From an uncultured Prevotellaceae bacterium (GTDB lineage: Bacteria; Bacteroidota; Bacteroidia; Bacteroidales; Bacteroidaceae): DNA of 46,028 nucleotides. The translations under genes were made by a program, and so were the position numbers. Shown piece by piece: positions 26,200-35,184 of the stretch. Where the stretch lies: NCBI GenBank assembly GCA_900318815.1, contig ONMA01000028.1:1-46028 (forward strand). The letters run 5' to 3'. Position 1 is the first letter of the stretch. Every line of letters starts with the position of its first letter. The notes under the pieces are model-generated. The model made no database searches. It was not told the DNA's origin and saw only the letters and a program-made list of their open reading frames with translations.

Positions 26200-27291
26200 A
26201 TGAAGAAAAAGGTTTTTCATATCGTCTCCAATAAGGAGTGGGGAGGCGGCGAGCAGTATGTCTACGACCTCTGCCAGCGGCAGCGTGCCGACGGTATCGA
26301 CGTGGTTATTTTTTCCAAGCCCGTTGATAGTATCGTAAGCAAATATGAAGAGGCCGGCCTCAAGGTCTACCCATTGCCATTAGGCGGTGCGCTCGACCTG
26401 AGAAGTGCCTGGCGCATGGCCTCGGTAGTGAAGGGGGCGGGCGTGTGCCGCATACATGCCCACAACTTCAAGGATGCCTTCACGGCCTGCTATGCCCGCA
26501 GGCTGTTCGGAGCCAAGGAGGCGGGCGTAGTGATGTGCCGTCATCTTACCCGCAAGGGCAAGGACACACGGCTCTACCGCTGGCTGTACCGGCAGCTGGA
26601 CTGCCTCTGCTTCGACTCCCATCTCTCCAAGTCAGCTTTTCTTAGTACGCACCCCGCCATCGACGAGAGCAAACTGCGCATCGTGCATACAAGCATCGTG
26701 GTTCCCGAAGGCGTTCGTCCTGCGCCGTTGCGCAAAGAGCTGTCGATACCCGACAATGCCGTGATGGCCATGTACCACGGTCGCTTGGATCCCGAGAAAG
26801 GACTCGACACGCTCATCGAGGCAGCAGCCATGCTGAAAGGAAAGAATTTCAGGCTGGTACTCGTAGGACGTGGCAGCGATGAGTACACCGCCCACCTGCT
26901 ACAGCTGATAACCGAGAGAGGACTGGGCCAGCAGGTGCTGCTGGCTGGGTTCCGCCATCCCGTGCTGCCCAATGTGGCTGCCGCCGACTTTGGCATACTG
27001 GCCTCCACGGTGCAGGAGGGTTGCCCGCTGTCGCCCCAAGAGTATATGTCGCAAGGGCTGCCCGTGGTGGTGACCGACAACGGAGGACAGCGCGAATACG
27101 TGGTCGACGGGCAGAACGGACTGCTTGTCCCGCCGGGCGACGCACGCAGGCTGGCAGAAGCCATGGGCCGAATGATTGACGACGACGAGCTGCGACGGAA
27201 GTTAGGCAGGCAGGCCAAGGCCGACTTCGACGATCACCTGAACTATGAGCATTTCTACGCCGAGATACGCAAGATTTACGACTGGCAATAA
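26200..27291 (+). CDS. Glycosyltransferase family 4 protein
   Basis: 363 residues from the ATG at 26200 (MKKKVFHIVSNKEWGGGEQYV). GT-B fold: N-terminal Gly-rich loop, AHNFKDAFTACYARRLFGA, AMYHGRLDPEKGLDTLIEAA (about 190), and the donor-binding QEGCPLSPQEYMSQGLPVV (about 290). The upstream extension to 26149 crosses the promoter and is rejected. It is followed after 22 bases by the LpxL-like acyltransferase gene, so a role in LPS/lipid-A-linked glycan assembly is plausible. Confidence 0.85.
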   Translation: MKKKVFHIVSNKEWGGGEQYVYDLCQRQRADGIDVVIFSKPVDSIVSKYEEAGLKVYPLPLGGALDLRSAWRMASVVKGAGVCRIHAHNFKDAFTACYARRLFGAKEAGVVMCRHLTRKGKDTRLYRWLYRQLDCLCFDSHLSKSAFLSTHPAIDESKLRIVHTSIVVPEGVRPAPLRKELSIPDNAVMAMYHGRLDPEKGLDTLIEAAAMLKGKNFRLVLVGRGSDEYTAHLLQLITERGLGQQVLLAGFRHPVLPNVAAADFGILASTVQEGCPLSPQEYMSQGLPVVVTDNGGQREYVVDGQNGLLVPPGDARRLAEAMGRMIDDDELRRKLGRQAKADFDDHLNYEHFYAEIRKIYDWQ

Positions 27292-27313
27292 AATTCCCCG
27301 CTTAACCTATTGT

Positions 27314-28261
27314 ATGAAACTGCTGTATTATCTTGTCTATTCCCTCTGGTACGTCGTCTCGCTGCTGCCGCTGCGCGCGCTCTACCTCCTGAGCGACCTG
27401 CTGTTCCACCTTCTCTTCCATGTGCTGCGCTATCGCCGGCGCACGGTGTGGGTCAACCTGGTCACAGCATTCCCCGAGCGTGAACCCGACGAGTTCAAGC
27501 AGATTGAGCGCAGCTTCTATCACTGGTTCTGCGACTACGTGATAGAAAGCATCAAGATAATGACCATGAAGCCCGACGAGATCAAGCGCAGGATAGTCTT
27601 CAAGAACACCGAGGAGGTAAACCAATGCGTGGCCGAGGGGCAGTCGTGCGCCGTCTACTTAGGGCACTTCTGCAACTGGGAGTGGATTACGTCGCTGCCC
27701 TTCTGGGTGTCGGACAAGGCACAATGCGGACAGCTTTATCATCCTTTGGAGAATGAGCAGTTCGACCGTCTGTTCCTGCATGTTCGCCAGCGCTTCGGCG
27801 CGGTGTGCATCTCGATGAACGAGTCGCTGCGCAAAATCTTAGAATACAAGAAACAGGGCCGCCCGGTGGTCATCGGCTACATTGCCGACCAGGCTCCTTT
27901 CTGGTGGAACATTCACCACTGGACAACATTCCTCCACCACGACACAGCCGTGCTCTCGGGCACCGAGCGCATAGCCCGCAAGCTGGGGCACGCCGTCTTC
28001 TACTTAGATGTCAGGCGCGTGCGTCGCGGCTACTACGAGGCCGAGTTCAAGCTCATCACCCGCGAACCGCAGAAAATGGCTGAGTTTGAGCTGACCGACC
28101 TGTATTTCCAGTCACTCGAACACAGCATTCGCCGTCAGCCGGAATGCTATCTCTGGACTCATGACCGCTGGAAGCGCACCCGCGAACGCTTCAACCGCCG
28201 CTTCGAGGTCATCGACGGCAAGGTACACGAAAAGGACGTGCCCGACCCTCTTCCCGAATAG
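27314..28261 (+). CDS. LpxL/HtrB-type lipid A acyltransferase
   Basis: 315 residues. One N-terminal membrane anchor (MKLLYYLVYSLWYVVSLLPL) and the HX4E catalytic motif in LGHFCNWEW (about 117-122), followed by YIADQAPFWW and a C-terminal CYLWTHDRWKRTR, as in lysophospholipid acyltransferases that acylate lipid A. The ATG at 27314 gives the expected membrane start; a longer frame from 27245 overlaps the upstream gene. Acts at the inner membrane. Confidence 0.88.
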   Translation: MKLLYYLVYSLWYVVSLLPLRALYLLSDLLFHLLFHVLRYRRRTVWVNLVTAFPEREPDEFKQIERSFYHWFCDYVIESIKIMTMKPDEIKRRIVFKNTEEVNQCVAEGQSCAVYLGHFCNWEWITSLPFWVSDKAQCGQLYHPLENEQFDRLFLHVRQRFGAVCISMNESLRKILEYKKQGRPVVIGYIADQAPFWWNIHHWTTFLHHDTAVLSGTERIARKLGHAVFYLDVRRVRRGYYEAEFKLITREPQKMAEFELTDLYFQSLEHSIRRQPECYLWTHDRWKRTRERFNRRFEVIDGKVHEKDVPDPLPE

Positions 28262-28291
28262 TAACTTGGCAGCGGAGAAAGACAATAAGTA

Positions 28292-29311
28292 ATGATGATG
28301 AGACAGACAAGGCACGGGGTGTTGTGCGCAGTATTCTTCATTGTGCAGGCTTCAATGGCAGGTCTTTACGCCCAAAACCGCGACCAGCAGATACGGGAGC
28401 GGGTAGACAGCGTACTCACCGCCCGATACTACCGTACACCATACGATACGAACTACGTTGTACGCCCAGAGGGACGGCTGACGCTGAAATTAAGACTGAA
28501 CCAGTCGGGTAATGACTTGCTTGCCCGGGGCACGGTGAACGGTCTATCCTCAAAGGCCGACCTCAGAACCAGCCACAAGACCACCTTCTCCGTGGCCGCC
28601 ACCTATCGTGGTCTGTCGGCGGGACTGGCCATCAACCCCGCCAAGCTCGGCGGCTTCTACAAGGACTACGAAATGAACCTTAACTATTACAGTAGTCGGC
28701 TTAACCTCGATGCCAGTTATCAGCGTTCCACCACACTCTCGGGCGACATCAAGCTTGGCGAACGCCTCTCCCGCTTAGAGTCGGGCGACATCACCATGAA
28801 AGTACTCAACGTGGTGGGCTACTACGTCTTCAACAACCGCCGCTTTTCCTATCCCGCCGCCTTCACACAGAGCTACATACAGCGCCGTTCGGCGGGTTCC
28901 TGGCTCGCAGGCTTCAGCTATCAGGGCGGAAGCTTAGAGACTACCAACGAACTGCGGCAGAGGGTCACCAATGCCCCCGATACACGCATCTACATCGGCC
29001 ACGTCGGCATAGGCGGTGGCTATGCCTATAACTGGGTCATCGGGGAGAAGTGGCTGCTGCATTTCTCCATGCTCCCCACCTTCGTGCTCTACAACCGCAA
29101 CAACATCACCATCAACGGCGAGCGCAGGCAGGCACAGCACACGCGCATGAACATGATATTCAACGAGCGTGCCGCCATCATCCGCAACTTCTCTTCCCGC
29201 TATTTTGCCGGCATTACGCTCACCATGAACAACTCTTTCTTCGATGACAACAATGTGGTGATTAACCAGAACAAATGGCGGCTGCGCGGCTTCTTTGGCA
29301 TGCGCCTGTAA
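28292..29311 (+). CDS. DUF4421 family outer-membrane protein
   Basis: 339 residues. Signal peptide (MMMRQTRHGVLCAVFFIVQASMAGLYAQ-like start), then alternating beta-strand sequence (FSVAATYRGLSAGLAINPAKLGGFYKDYEMNLNYYSS) ending in a terminal aromatic/Leu pattern (FFGMRL), as in beta-barrels. It matches DUF4421, an uncharacterised Bacteroidota family. It lies 30 bases after the acyltransferase gene, probably in the same transcript. Confidence 0.78.
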   Translation: MMMRQTRHGVLCAVFFIVQASMAGLYAQNRDQQIRERVDSVLTARYYRTPYDTNYVVRPEGRLTLKLRLNQSGNDLLARGTVNGLSSKADLRTSHKTTFSVAATYRGLSAGLAINPAKLGGFYKDYEMNLNYYSSRLNLDASYQRSTTLSGDIKLGERLSRLESGDITMKVLNVVGYYVFNNRRFSYPAAFTQSYIQRRSAGSWLAGFSYQGGSLETTNELRQRVTNAPDTRIYIGHVGIGGGYAYNWVIGEKWLLHFSMLPTFVLYNRNNITINGERRQAQHTRMNMIFNERAAIIRNFSSRYFAGITLTMNNSFFDDNNVVINQNKWRLRGFFGMRL

Positions 29312-29319
29312 TCTATGTA

Positions 29320-31323
29320 CTATTCTGCGCATGGGGTCAGCCGGTCTTCGGTCATTCGCTCCATGTACTGCTGAATGATGGCCTTCAGTTCGCGCTCCAT
29401 TGCGGCCTGCTGAGGCACCCGCCCCATGAGGTTGTGCTTCATCAGGCGGTCGTCCAATGAATAGACGGCACGGGTCTCATGCCCGTCGAACTGAAGCACA
29501 TGCCCATACTTCACATATTGATAGATGCCATCTAAATAATTCACGGCCCAGGTGCTGTCGGCAGGGGTCGAAAGGAGGTCTATGCCGAAGCTCAGATAAG
29601 GCTGGTCGTAGTTCAGGTGTTCCAGGATGGTGGGCATGATGTCGGTCTGCTGGGCAATGGCATCCTGCATGCCGCTACCCATCTGGCCGCTCGGGTCGTA
29701 GAAGATGACGGGCGAGCAGAAGCCGCCCAGGTCGGTGGCATACTCAGGCAGGCGGAACATGTTGGTGTGGTCGCTGGTAATGGCGAAGATAGTGTTCTGA
29801 AACCACGGCTGCCTACGGGCCGAGGCAAAGAAATGCTGCAAGGCCATGTCGGCGTAGCGTATCACGGGGTAGATGGGCATGTTGGGGTCTTCCTCCTTGA
29901 ACACCTCCTTATAAGGCCCGGGCACGCGGAACGGATGATGGCTCGACAGCGTGAACAGGGCCGTCATAAAAGGCTCTTTCATGGCAGACATCTTCTTACA
30001 GTAGTACTGCATGAAAGGCTCGTCGCTAATGCCCCACCAGCCATCGAAGTCATCGTCGCCACCAGTTTGCCCGTCGGCCACGTAGTCCTCTCGACCGTAA
30101 TACTGCTGGAACTTCGTGGCTCGGGCAAAGGCCATGAAGCCCATAGAGCCGCGTTCGGCCCCGTGGAAGAAGGCCGTCTCATAGCCCTTCCCGTTCAGGC
30201 AGTCGGCCAGTCCCGACACCGTGTTCACCGAATAAGGCGAGAGGAAGAAAGGCTCCACGAACATGGGTATCGACGAGAGTATCGAGGGCATGCCGTCGAT
30301 GCTCTTGCGCCCGTTGCAATAGGAGTATTTATAGGTCAGGGCACCGCCGCGCTCGATGAGCGAGTCGGTGAACGGCGTATATCCCTGATAGCCCGCCTGA
30401 TCACGGTTGTAGGCCCCGATGTATTCGCGACCAAAACTCTCAATGATAATCACCACCACGTTCTTCTTCACAAAAGTGCTGTCGGGCTGGGGCGTGTGAA
30501 TGGGATTATAGACCGACTCCAGCTCCTTCGGGTCGCTGAAATAGGTGATGATCTCGAAGTTGTTCTTGCCGATGGTGCGGATGAGCGAAAAGGGCGTGTT
30601 GAGCACTAAGGCCGCCTCGACGGGACGGTCGCAGTAGTTGTTGGCATTGGAGATGGTGATGGGGCGGATGTCGCGCGTCCAGCCGCCTCGCATGCCAGCC
30701 ACACAGAAGGGCACGAAGGCCAGCAGCGAGAGCGTCATCACGGAGTAATAGACAAGGGAGGGACGGGGACGCCTCTGTACCTCCGTGTTCCCTTTCTCCC
30801 GAACAAGATCATATCCCGGCTCAACATACAGTTTCCAAAGCACCCAGCCCGCCAGCGCGGCCAACACGAAAAAATACCAATGGCTGAGGGCTTCGGTAAG
30901 GAAGATGCCGCCCAGGTTGTTCTCGTTCTCAAACTCCTGGAAGATGGTGGTCGTGGTGCGTCGCATGCTGAAGCGGTAATACACGGCATCGCACAGGTTC
31001 AGCGCCAATGACAGCACATTGACCACCACAAAGAGCCAGCGACAGAAACGATGATAGCCGGGACGCTCCTTCTTGTGCAGGGGAAAGAGTACCAGGAGTA
31101 CCCAGAGGGCGTTGGTGTAGAGGATGGCCGACGTGTCGAAGGTGAGTCCGCCGCGCAGCAGTTCCACGAAATGCCTCCACCCTATCTGTCCATACAGCTG
31201 ATAGTTCTCAGCATAGAAGGCCATACGGGCCAGGAAGTAGACCACGTATGCCAGCAACAGATTGAGCATCACGGCCATGATAGGCCGCAGGCATGACAGA
31301 ATGATTATCTTCTTTTTCATCAA
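29320..31323 (-). CDS. LtaS-like sulfatase-fold membrane phosphotransferase (1)
   Basis: 667 residues. About five N-terminal transmembrane helices (to about 190), then an alkaline-phosphatase-fold domain: VVVIIIESFGREYIGAYN (metal Glu), NGRKSIDGMPS with the likely Ser nucleophile, FFHGAERGSMG, TLSSHHPF and SDHTNMF. Such enzymes transfer phosphoglycerol, phosphoethanolamine or related groups to lipids or glycans outside the inner membrane. Its ATG overlaps the stop of the second LtaS-like gene by 4 bases. Confidence 0.85.
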   Translation of the reverse strand: MMKKKIIILSCLRPIMAVMLNLLLAYVVYFLARMAFYAENYQLYGQIGWRHFVELLRGGLTFDTSAILYTNALWVLLVLFPLHKKERPGYHRFCRWLFVVVNVLSLALNLCDAVYYRFSMRRTTTTIFQEFENENNLGGIFLTEALSHWYFFVLAALAGWVLWKLYVEPGYDLVREKGNTEVQRRPRPSLVYYSVMTLSLLAFVPFCVAGMRGGWTRDIRPITISNANNYCDRPVEAALVLNTPFSLIRTIGKNNFEIITYFSDPKELESVYNPIHTPQPDSTFVKKNVVVIIIESFGREYIGAYNRDQAGYQGYTPFTDSLIERGGALTYKYSYCNGRKSIDGMPSILSSIPMFVEPFFLSPYSVNTVSGLADCLNGKGYETAFFHGAERGSMGFMAFARATKFQQYYGREDYVADGQTGGDDDFDGWWGISDEPFMQYYCKKMSAMKEPFMTALFTLSSHHPFRVPGPYKEVFKEEDPNMPIYPVIRYADMALQHFFASARRQPWFQNTIFAITSDHTNMFRLPEYATDLGGFCSPVIFYDPSGQMGSGMQDAIAQQTDIMPTILEHLNYDQPYLSFGIDLLSTPADSTWAVNYLDGIYQYVKYGHVLQFDGHETRAVYSLDDRLMKHNLMGRVPQQAAMERELKAIIQQYMERMTEDRLTPCAE

Positions 31324-33143
31324 TTCAAGTTTTTCAGATTCTCGGCAGCCGTCTGCAGGATAGCCTTGCCCGTCTGTATCAGCCGGGGGGCATCACTACT
31401 CTGGTCTACCACTATCTTATTGGCATTCAGGTCGAAGACGGCAAAGCCCGTGCTGTCTCTCATCGTAATGCCGTTGTTATAGGTATGCACGGCAAAGGGC
31501 CGCAGGTAGTTGCGGCTCATGACGTCGCGACTGAAAAGGAAGTCGGCATGGCCGATACCCATCTGTCCCAAAAGCGTGGCGGGCAGGTCGGTCTGGTTGC
31601 ACAGAAGCTCCACACGCCGGGGTTCCTTGACGGCTCCTCCTATCCAGAGCATGGGCACATGATCGTGCATGGGATGCTCCTCGCCCACGTCGCCGTAGCT
31701 GAAACCGTGGTCGGGCAGTAGGATGACCAGCAGATTGTCCCAGGCGGGTGTCTGCCGCACTTGGGCGATGAAGTGACCGATGCACTCGTCCAGGTAGTTG
31801 AAGGCATTAAGCACCTCGTCGGCCAACCGGTGCGTGGGCACGTCCCACGGCTCATGGCTCGACAGCGTGCTGTAGCCTATGAGGAAGGGGGAGGCCTCCG
31901 TCGACTGCTTTTCTATCAGTTCGCCCAGCGTACCAAAGGTGATGTCGTCGCGCACGCCCCATTGGGCCGACCGCTGTTCCTCTGCCGAATAGTCGGCTTG
32001 CCAGTAGAGGCGTTCGAAGCCCGTACCGATGAGGTAGCTACGCATATTGGTGAAGTTGATGTCGCCGCCATACAAGTAGGTGGTGCTGTAGCCCTCCTTC
32101 CGTAGCGAGGCAGCAATGCCTGGCAGCAGGCGGGTCTTGGCCGGCATCTTCATCACCGACGAACGCGGAAACGACGGGTAGCCGCTCCAGGTACACAGCG
32201 TGCCGCGGTCGGTACGGTAGGAGTTGGCGTAGAAGTTGGCGAAGTAGACACCCTCCTGCGTCAGCTGGTGCAGGTGGGGCATCACGTCGGCCCTGCCTCC
32301 GATGTCCTGCGTAAACACGCCCCCGCAGCTCTCTAACAGGATGATGACGACGTTGGGGCGGTCGGTGAGCAACAACGTGTCGGGCTGCACGCTCTCCGTG
32401 GGATAGAGGTCGCGCATGATGGCGGCACGCTCTTTCTCGTCCATAAACTGATAGTCGGGCACGTAGTTGGCCGATTTCTCCAAGGACGACAGGAAACTAA
32501 ACACGGGATTGACGGCGGCGTGGTTCAGGAACTGCTGCTGCGAGTAATACACCTGTCCGATGTTGGTGGTCGACTCGCCCACCCCGCCGCGTATGCCGAT
32601 AATGATAAGGGGAATGAACAACAGGCCGAAAGCGGTCTGTCCTAACCGGGCACGGAGGGTAGATGCAGGAAGCATCTGAGGCATTTGCAGGGAGTAAACG
32701 ATATAGATACCGATGGTAACCAGCAGAAAGGCCAGCAGACGCATGAGGAGATAGCCCGTCGTGACCGAAGCCATCGCCTCGGTAGGGGTCTCTAAATAGG
32801 CCAGGCAGGAAGCATCGAGCTTGAAGTTCCAGAAGGCGTACAGGCTGGTGTCGGCCACGAAGGCCAGGGCGAAGGCAATTGCCGTCAGGGCGTAGTAGGT
32901 CTTCAGCAGCCAGGCCGGGACTTTCGCCCAAATGCCGGCGAGTACGGCAAGGAAGGGAACAAGCAGGAAATAAAGAGCTGTGGAGAGGTCAAGGGTAAGT
33001 CCGTGCCTGGCAACGTCAAAGACGTCGCCCACAGAGAAGGGGTGACTGGCACGGTAACAGAACATGAACACCAGCTTGGCAGCGATGAACACCAGCACCG
33101 TTGTCACATAGAACTTCACCAGATAGAGCAGCCGTTTCTTCAT
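31320..33143 (-). CDS. LtaS-like sulfatase-fold membrane phosphotransferase (2)
   Basis: 607 residues with the same layout as its neighbour: about five N-terminal membrane helices, then VVIILLESCGGVFTQDIG, NSYRTDRGTLCTWSG (Thr/Asp region of the nucleophile), YLYGGDINF, TLSSHEPWDVP and LPDHGFSYGD. The two share the family but are clearly diverged, so they may attach different phospho-groups. Upstream is a tract of short tandem repeats. Confidence 0.85.
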   Translation of the reverse strand: MKKRLLYLVKFYVTTVLVFIAAKLVFMFCYRASHPFSVGDVFDVARHGLTLDLSTALYFLLVPFLAVLAGIWAKVPAWLLKTYYALTAIAFALAFVADTSLYAFWNFKLDASCLAYLETPTEAMASVTTGYLLMRLLAFLLVTIGIYIVYSLQMPQMLPASTLRARLGQTAFGLLFIPLIIIGIRGGVGESTTNIGQVYYSQQQFLNHAAVNPVFSFLSSLEKSANYVPDYQFMDEKERAAIMRDLYPTESVQPDTLLLTDRPNVVIILLESCGGVFTQDIGGRADVMPHLHQLTQEGVYFANFYANSYRTDRGTLCTWSGYPSFPRSSVMKMPAKTRLLPGIAASLRKEGYSTTYLYGGDINFTNMRSYLIGTGFERLYWQADYSAEEQRSAQWGVRDDITFGTLGELIEKQSTEASPFLIGYSTLSSHEPWDVPTHRLADEVLNAFNYLDECIGHFIAQVRQTPAWDNLLVILLPDHGFSYGDVGEEHPMHDHVPMLWIGGAVKEPRRVELLCNQTDLPATLLGQMGIGHADFLFSRDVMSRNYLRPFAVHTYNNGITMRDSTGFAVFDLNANKIVVDQSSDAPRLIQTGKAILQTAAENLKNLN

Positions 33144-33284
33144 TCTTAATTCTTCATTCTTAATTCTTCATTCTTAATTCTTCACTCTTCATTCTTAATT
33201 CTTCACTCTTCACTCTCCACTCTTCACTCTCCACTCTTAATTCTTCACTCTCCACTCTTCACTCTCCACTCTTCACTTGCATTA
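33144..33284. repeat. ATTCTTAATTCTTCACTC-type short tandem repeat
   Basis: An array of ATTCTTAATTCTTC and CACTCTCCACTCTT words starting right at the ATG of the LtaS-like gene. Its reverse complement (AAGAGTGAAGAGTTAAGAA) is the family that became a 21-bp coding repeat in the GH3 gene. Confidence 0.75.
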
Positions 33285-33292
33285 TCTATATA

Positions 33293-33328
33293 AACATCCC
33301 TCCCTTTGGGAGGGCTTGGGTAGGCTTT
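33293..33328 (+). repeat. CATCCCTCCC palindromic repeat (intergenic copy)
   Basis: ACATCCCTCCCTTTGGGAGGGCTTGGGTAGGCT-type unit, a hairpin CCCTCCC-TTT-GGGAGGG with a TTGGGTAGGCT tail, just after the MsbA-like gene stop. Closely related to 36347-36380 inside miaB. Confidence 0.7.
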
Positions 33329-33336
33329 TATTTCTC

Positions 33337-35184
33337 CTACAGGCTCTGCATATCGTTCAGTTTCTTGTAGTAGCCGTCGAACGCCAGCAACTCGTCGTGA
33401 GTGCCGCGCTCCACGATGCGCCCCTCATGGAGCACGCAGATCTCGTCGGCATTCTTGATGGTAGACAAGCGGTGGGCAATGGCCACGGTGGTGCGCGTCT
33501 TCATCAGCCGCTCCAAGGCCACCTGCACCAGTCGCTCGCTCTCGGTGTCTAAAGCCGACGTAGCCTCATCGAGAATCAGGATGGGCGGGTTCTTCAGGAT
33601 GGCACGCGCGATGCTGACGCGCTGGCGCTGCCCGCCCGACAGCCGACTGCCACGGTCGCCGATGTTGGTGTCGAAACCATGCTCGCTCTGTGTGATGAAG
33701 TCGTAGGCATTGGCGATGCGGGCCGCCTCGACTATCTGGTCCTGCGTAGCGTTGTCCACGCCAAAGGAGATGTTGTTGCGGAAAGAGTCGTTGAAGAGGA
33801 TGGCCTCCTGGTTCACGTTGCCAATGAGCTGGCGCAGGTCGAAGATGCCTAAGTCCTTGACGTTGATGCCGTCGATGAGTACCTCGCCCTCCTGCACGTC
33901 GTAGTAGCGGGGAATAAGGTCGACGAGCGTCGACTTTCCGCTGCCGCTCTGTCCCACGATGGCAATGGTCTTTCCCTTGGGAATCACGAGGTTGATGTCG
34001 CGAAGCACCCAGTTGATCTCTGCACCATCACTCCCCCTATACCCGAACCACACATGCCGGAACTCTATCTCATGCTCAAAGGCAGCGATGTGCTTAGGCT
34101 GGGCCACTTCCTTGATGGTGTTCTCGGCCATCAGTATCTTGTCGATACGCTCCATCGAGGCCAGGCCCTTGGGAATGTTGTAGCTGGCCTTGGAGAAGTC
34201 TTTCAGCGGATTGATGATGCTGTAGAGCATCACCATATAATATATGAAGATGGGACCTGAGAGTGTCTGATAGTTCAGCACCAGCACGCCGCCGAACCAC
34301 AGCACAATGACAATCATCACCGTACCAAGGAACTCGGACATAGGGTGAGCCATTGACTGCCGGATATTCACGCGCATGATGTCGTTGCGATAGGCCGAGT
34401 TGATGCCGTCGAAGCGACCGTTCATCTTATGCTCGGCGCAGAAAGCCTTGATGATGCGCAGTCCGCCCAGCGTCTCCTCCACCTGGCTCATGGTGTCGCT
34501 CCAGAGTGCCTGCGCCTTCACCGAGTCCTGCTTCAGCTTGCGGCCCACCCAGCCCATGAACCAGCCCATGACGGGCACGATGACGAGCGTGAACACGGTG
34601 AGCTGCCACGAGATAAAGAGCAGGATAAGGAAATAGCTGATAATCAGGATGGGGTTCTTGAACAGCATCTCGAGCGACGACATGATGGAGTTCTCCACCT
34701 CCTGCACGTCGCCGCTCATGCGGGCAATGATGTCGCCCTTGCGCTCCTCGCTGAAGAAGCCTAACGGCAGCGACGTGATTTTCTGGTAGAGCTGGTTGCG
34801 GATGTCGCGCACCACACCCGTGCGGATGGGGATGATGGTGGCTGCCGAGAGGAAGTAGGCACCCGTCTTCAGGGCAGTCATCAGGGCCAGGAAGATGCCG
34901 ATGATGAGCAGCGTGGTGGTCTGTCCCACGGCTCCGATGAGCTGATTCACGTAGTAGTTCATGTTGTTCATCAGCACCGTCTCGGCGTTGCCCATGTCCC
35001 AAGCCATCAGTTCGGTGGCCCGGGCGGTGTCGCCCGTCTTGAAGATAATGTCGAGGATGGGAATCAGCGCGGCAAAGGAGAAGATGTTGAGAATAGCCGA
35101 CAGGATGTTGAACACCACCGACAGCACCAAGTATTTCTTGTAGGGCGGGACAAACCGCTTCAGTACGTTTAAAAACTCCTTCAT
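33337..35184 (-). CDS. MsbA-like ABC transporter (fused permease-ATPase)
   Basis: 615 residues. Six-helix exporter domain (1-320), then a nucleotide-binding domain: Walker A GQSGSGKSTL (about 408), Q-loop, signature LSGGQRQRVSIARAI (about 512), Walker B ILILDEATSALD (about 535), H-loop IAHRLST. A lipid A/lipid flippase-type homodimer exporter is the likeliest role in this LPS-gene setting, but drug or peptide export is possible. Its ATG overlaps the miaB stop by 4 bases. Confidence 0.85.
   Translation of the reverse strand: MKEFLNVLKRFVPPYKKYLVLSVVFNILSAILNIFSFAALIPILDIIFKTGDTARATELMAWDMGNAETVLMNNMNYYVNQLIGAVGQTTTLLIIGIFLALMTALKTGAYFLSAATIIPIRTGVVRDIRNQLYQKITSLPLGFFSEERKGDIIARMSGDVQEVENSIMSSLEMLFKNPILIISYFLILLFISWQLTVFTLVIVPVMGWFMGWVGRKLKQDSVKAQALWSDTMSQVEETLGGLRIIKAFCAEHKMNGRFDGINSAYRNDIMRVNIRQSMAHPMSEFLGTVMIVIVLWFGGVLVLNYQTLSGPIFIYYMVMLYSIINPLKDFSKASYNIPKGLASMERIDKILMAENTIKEVAQPKHIAAFEHEIEFRHVWFGYRGSDGAEINWVLRDINLVIPKGKTIAIVGQSGSGKSTLVDLIPRYYDVQEGEVLIDGINVKDLGIFDLRQLIGNVNQEAILFNDSFRNNISFGVDNATQDQIVEAARIANAYDFITQSEHGFDTNIGDRGSRLSGGQRQRVSIARAILKNPPILILDEATSALDTESERLVQVALERLMKTRTTVAIAHRLSTIKNADEICVLHEGRIVERGTHDELLAFDGYYKKLNDMQSL

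Noticed and set aside
33144-33284. Possible CRISPR-like array
   Set aside because: The units are short, variable and adjacent, with no unique spacers and no cas genes; a simple tandem repeat.
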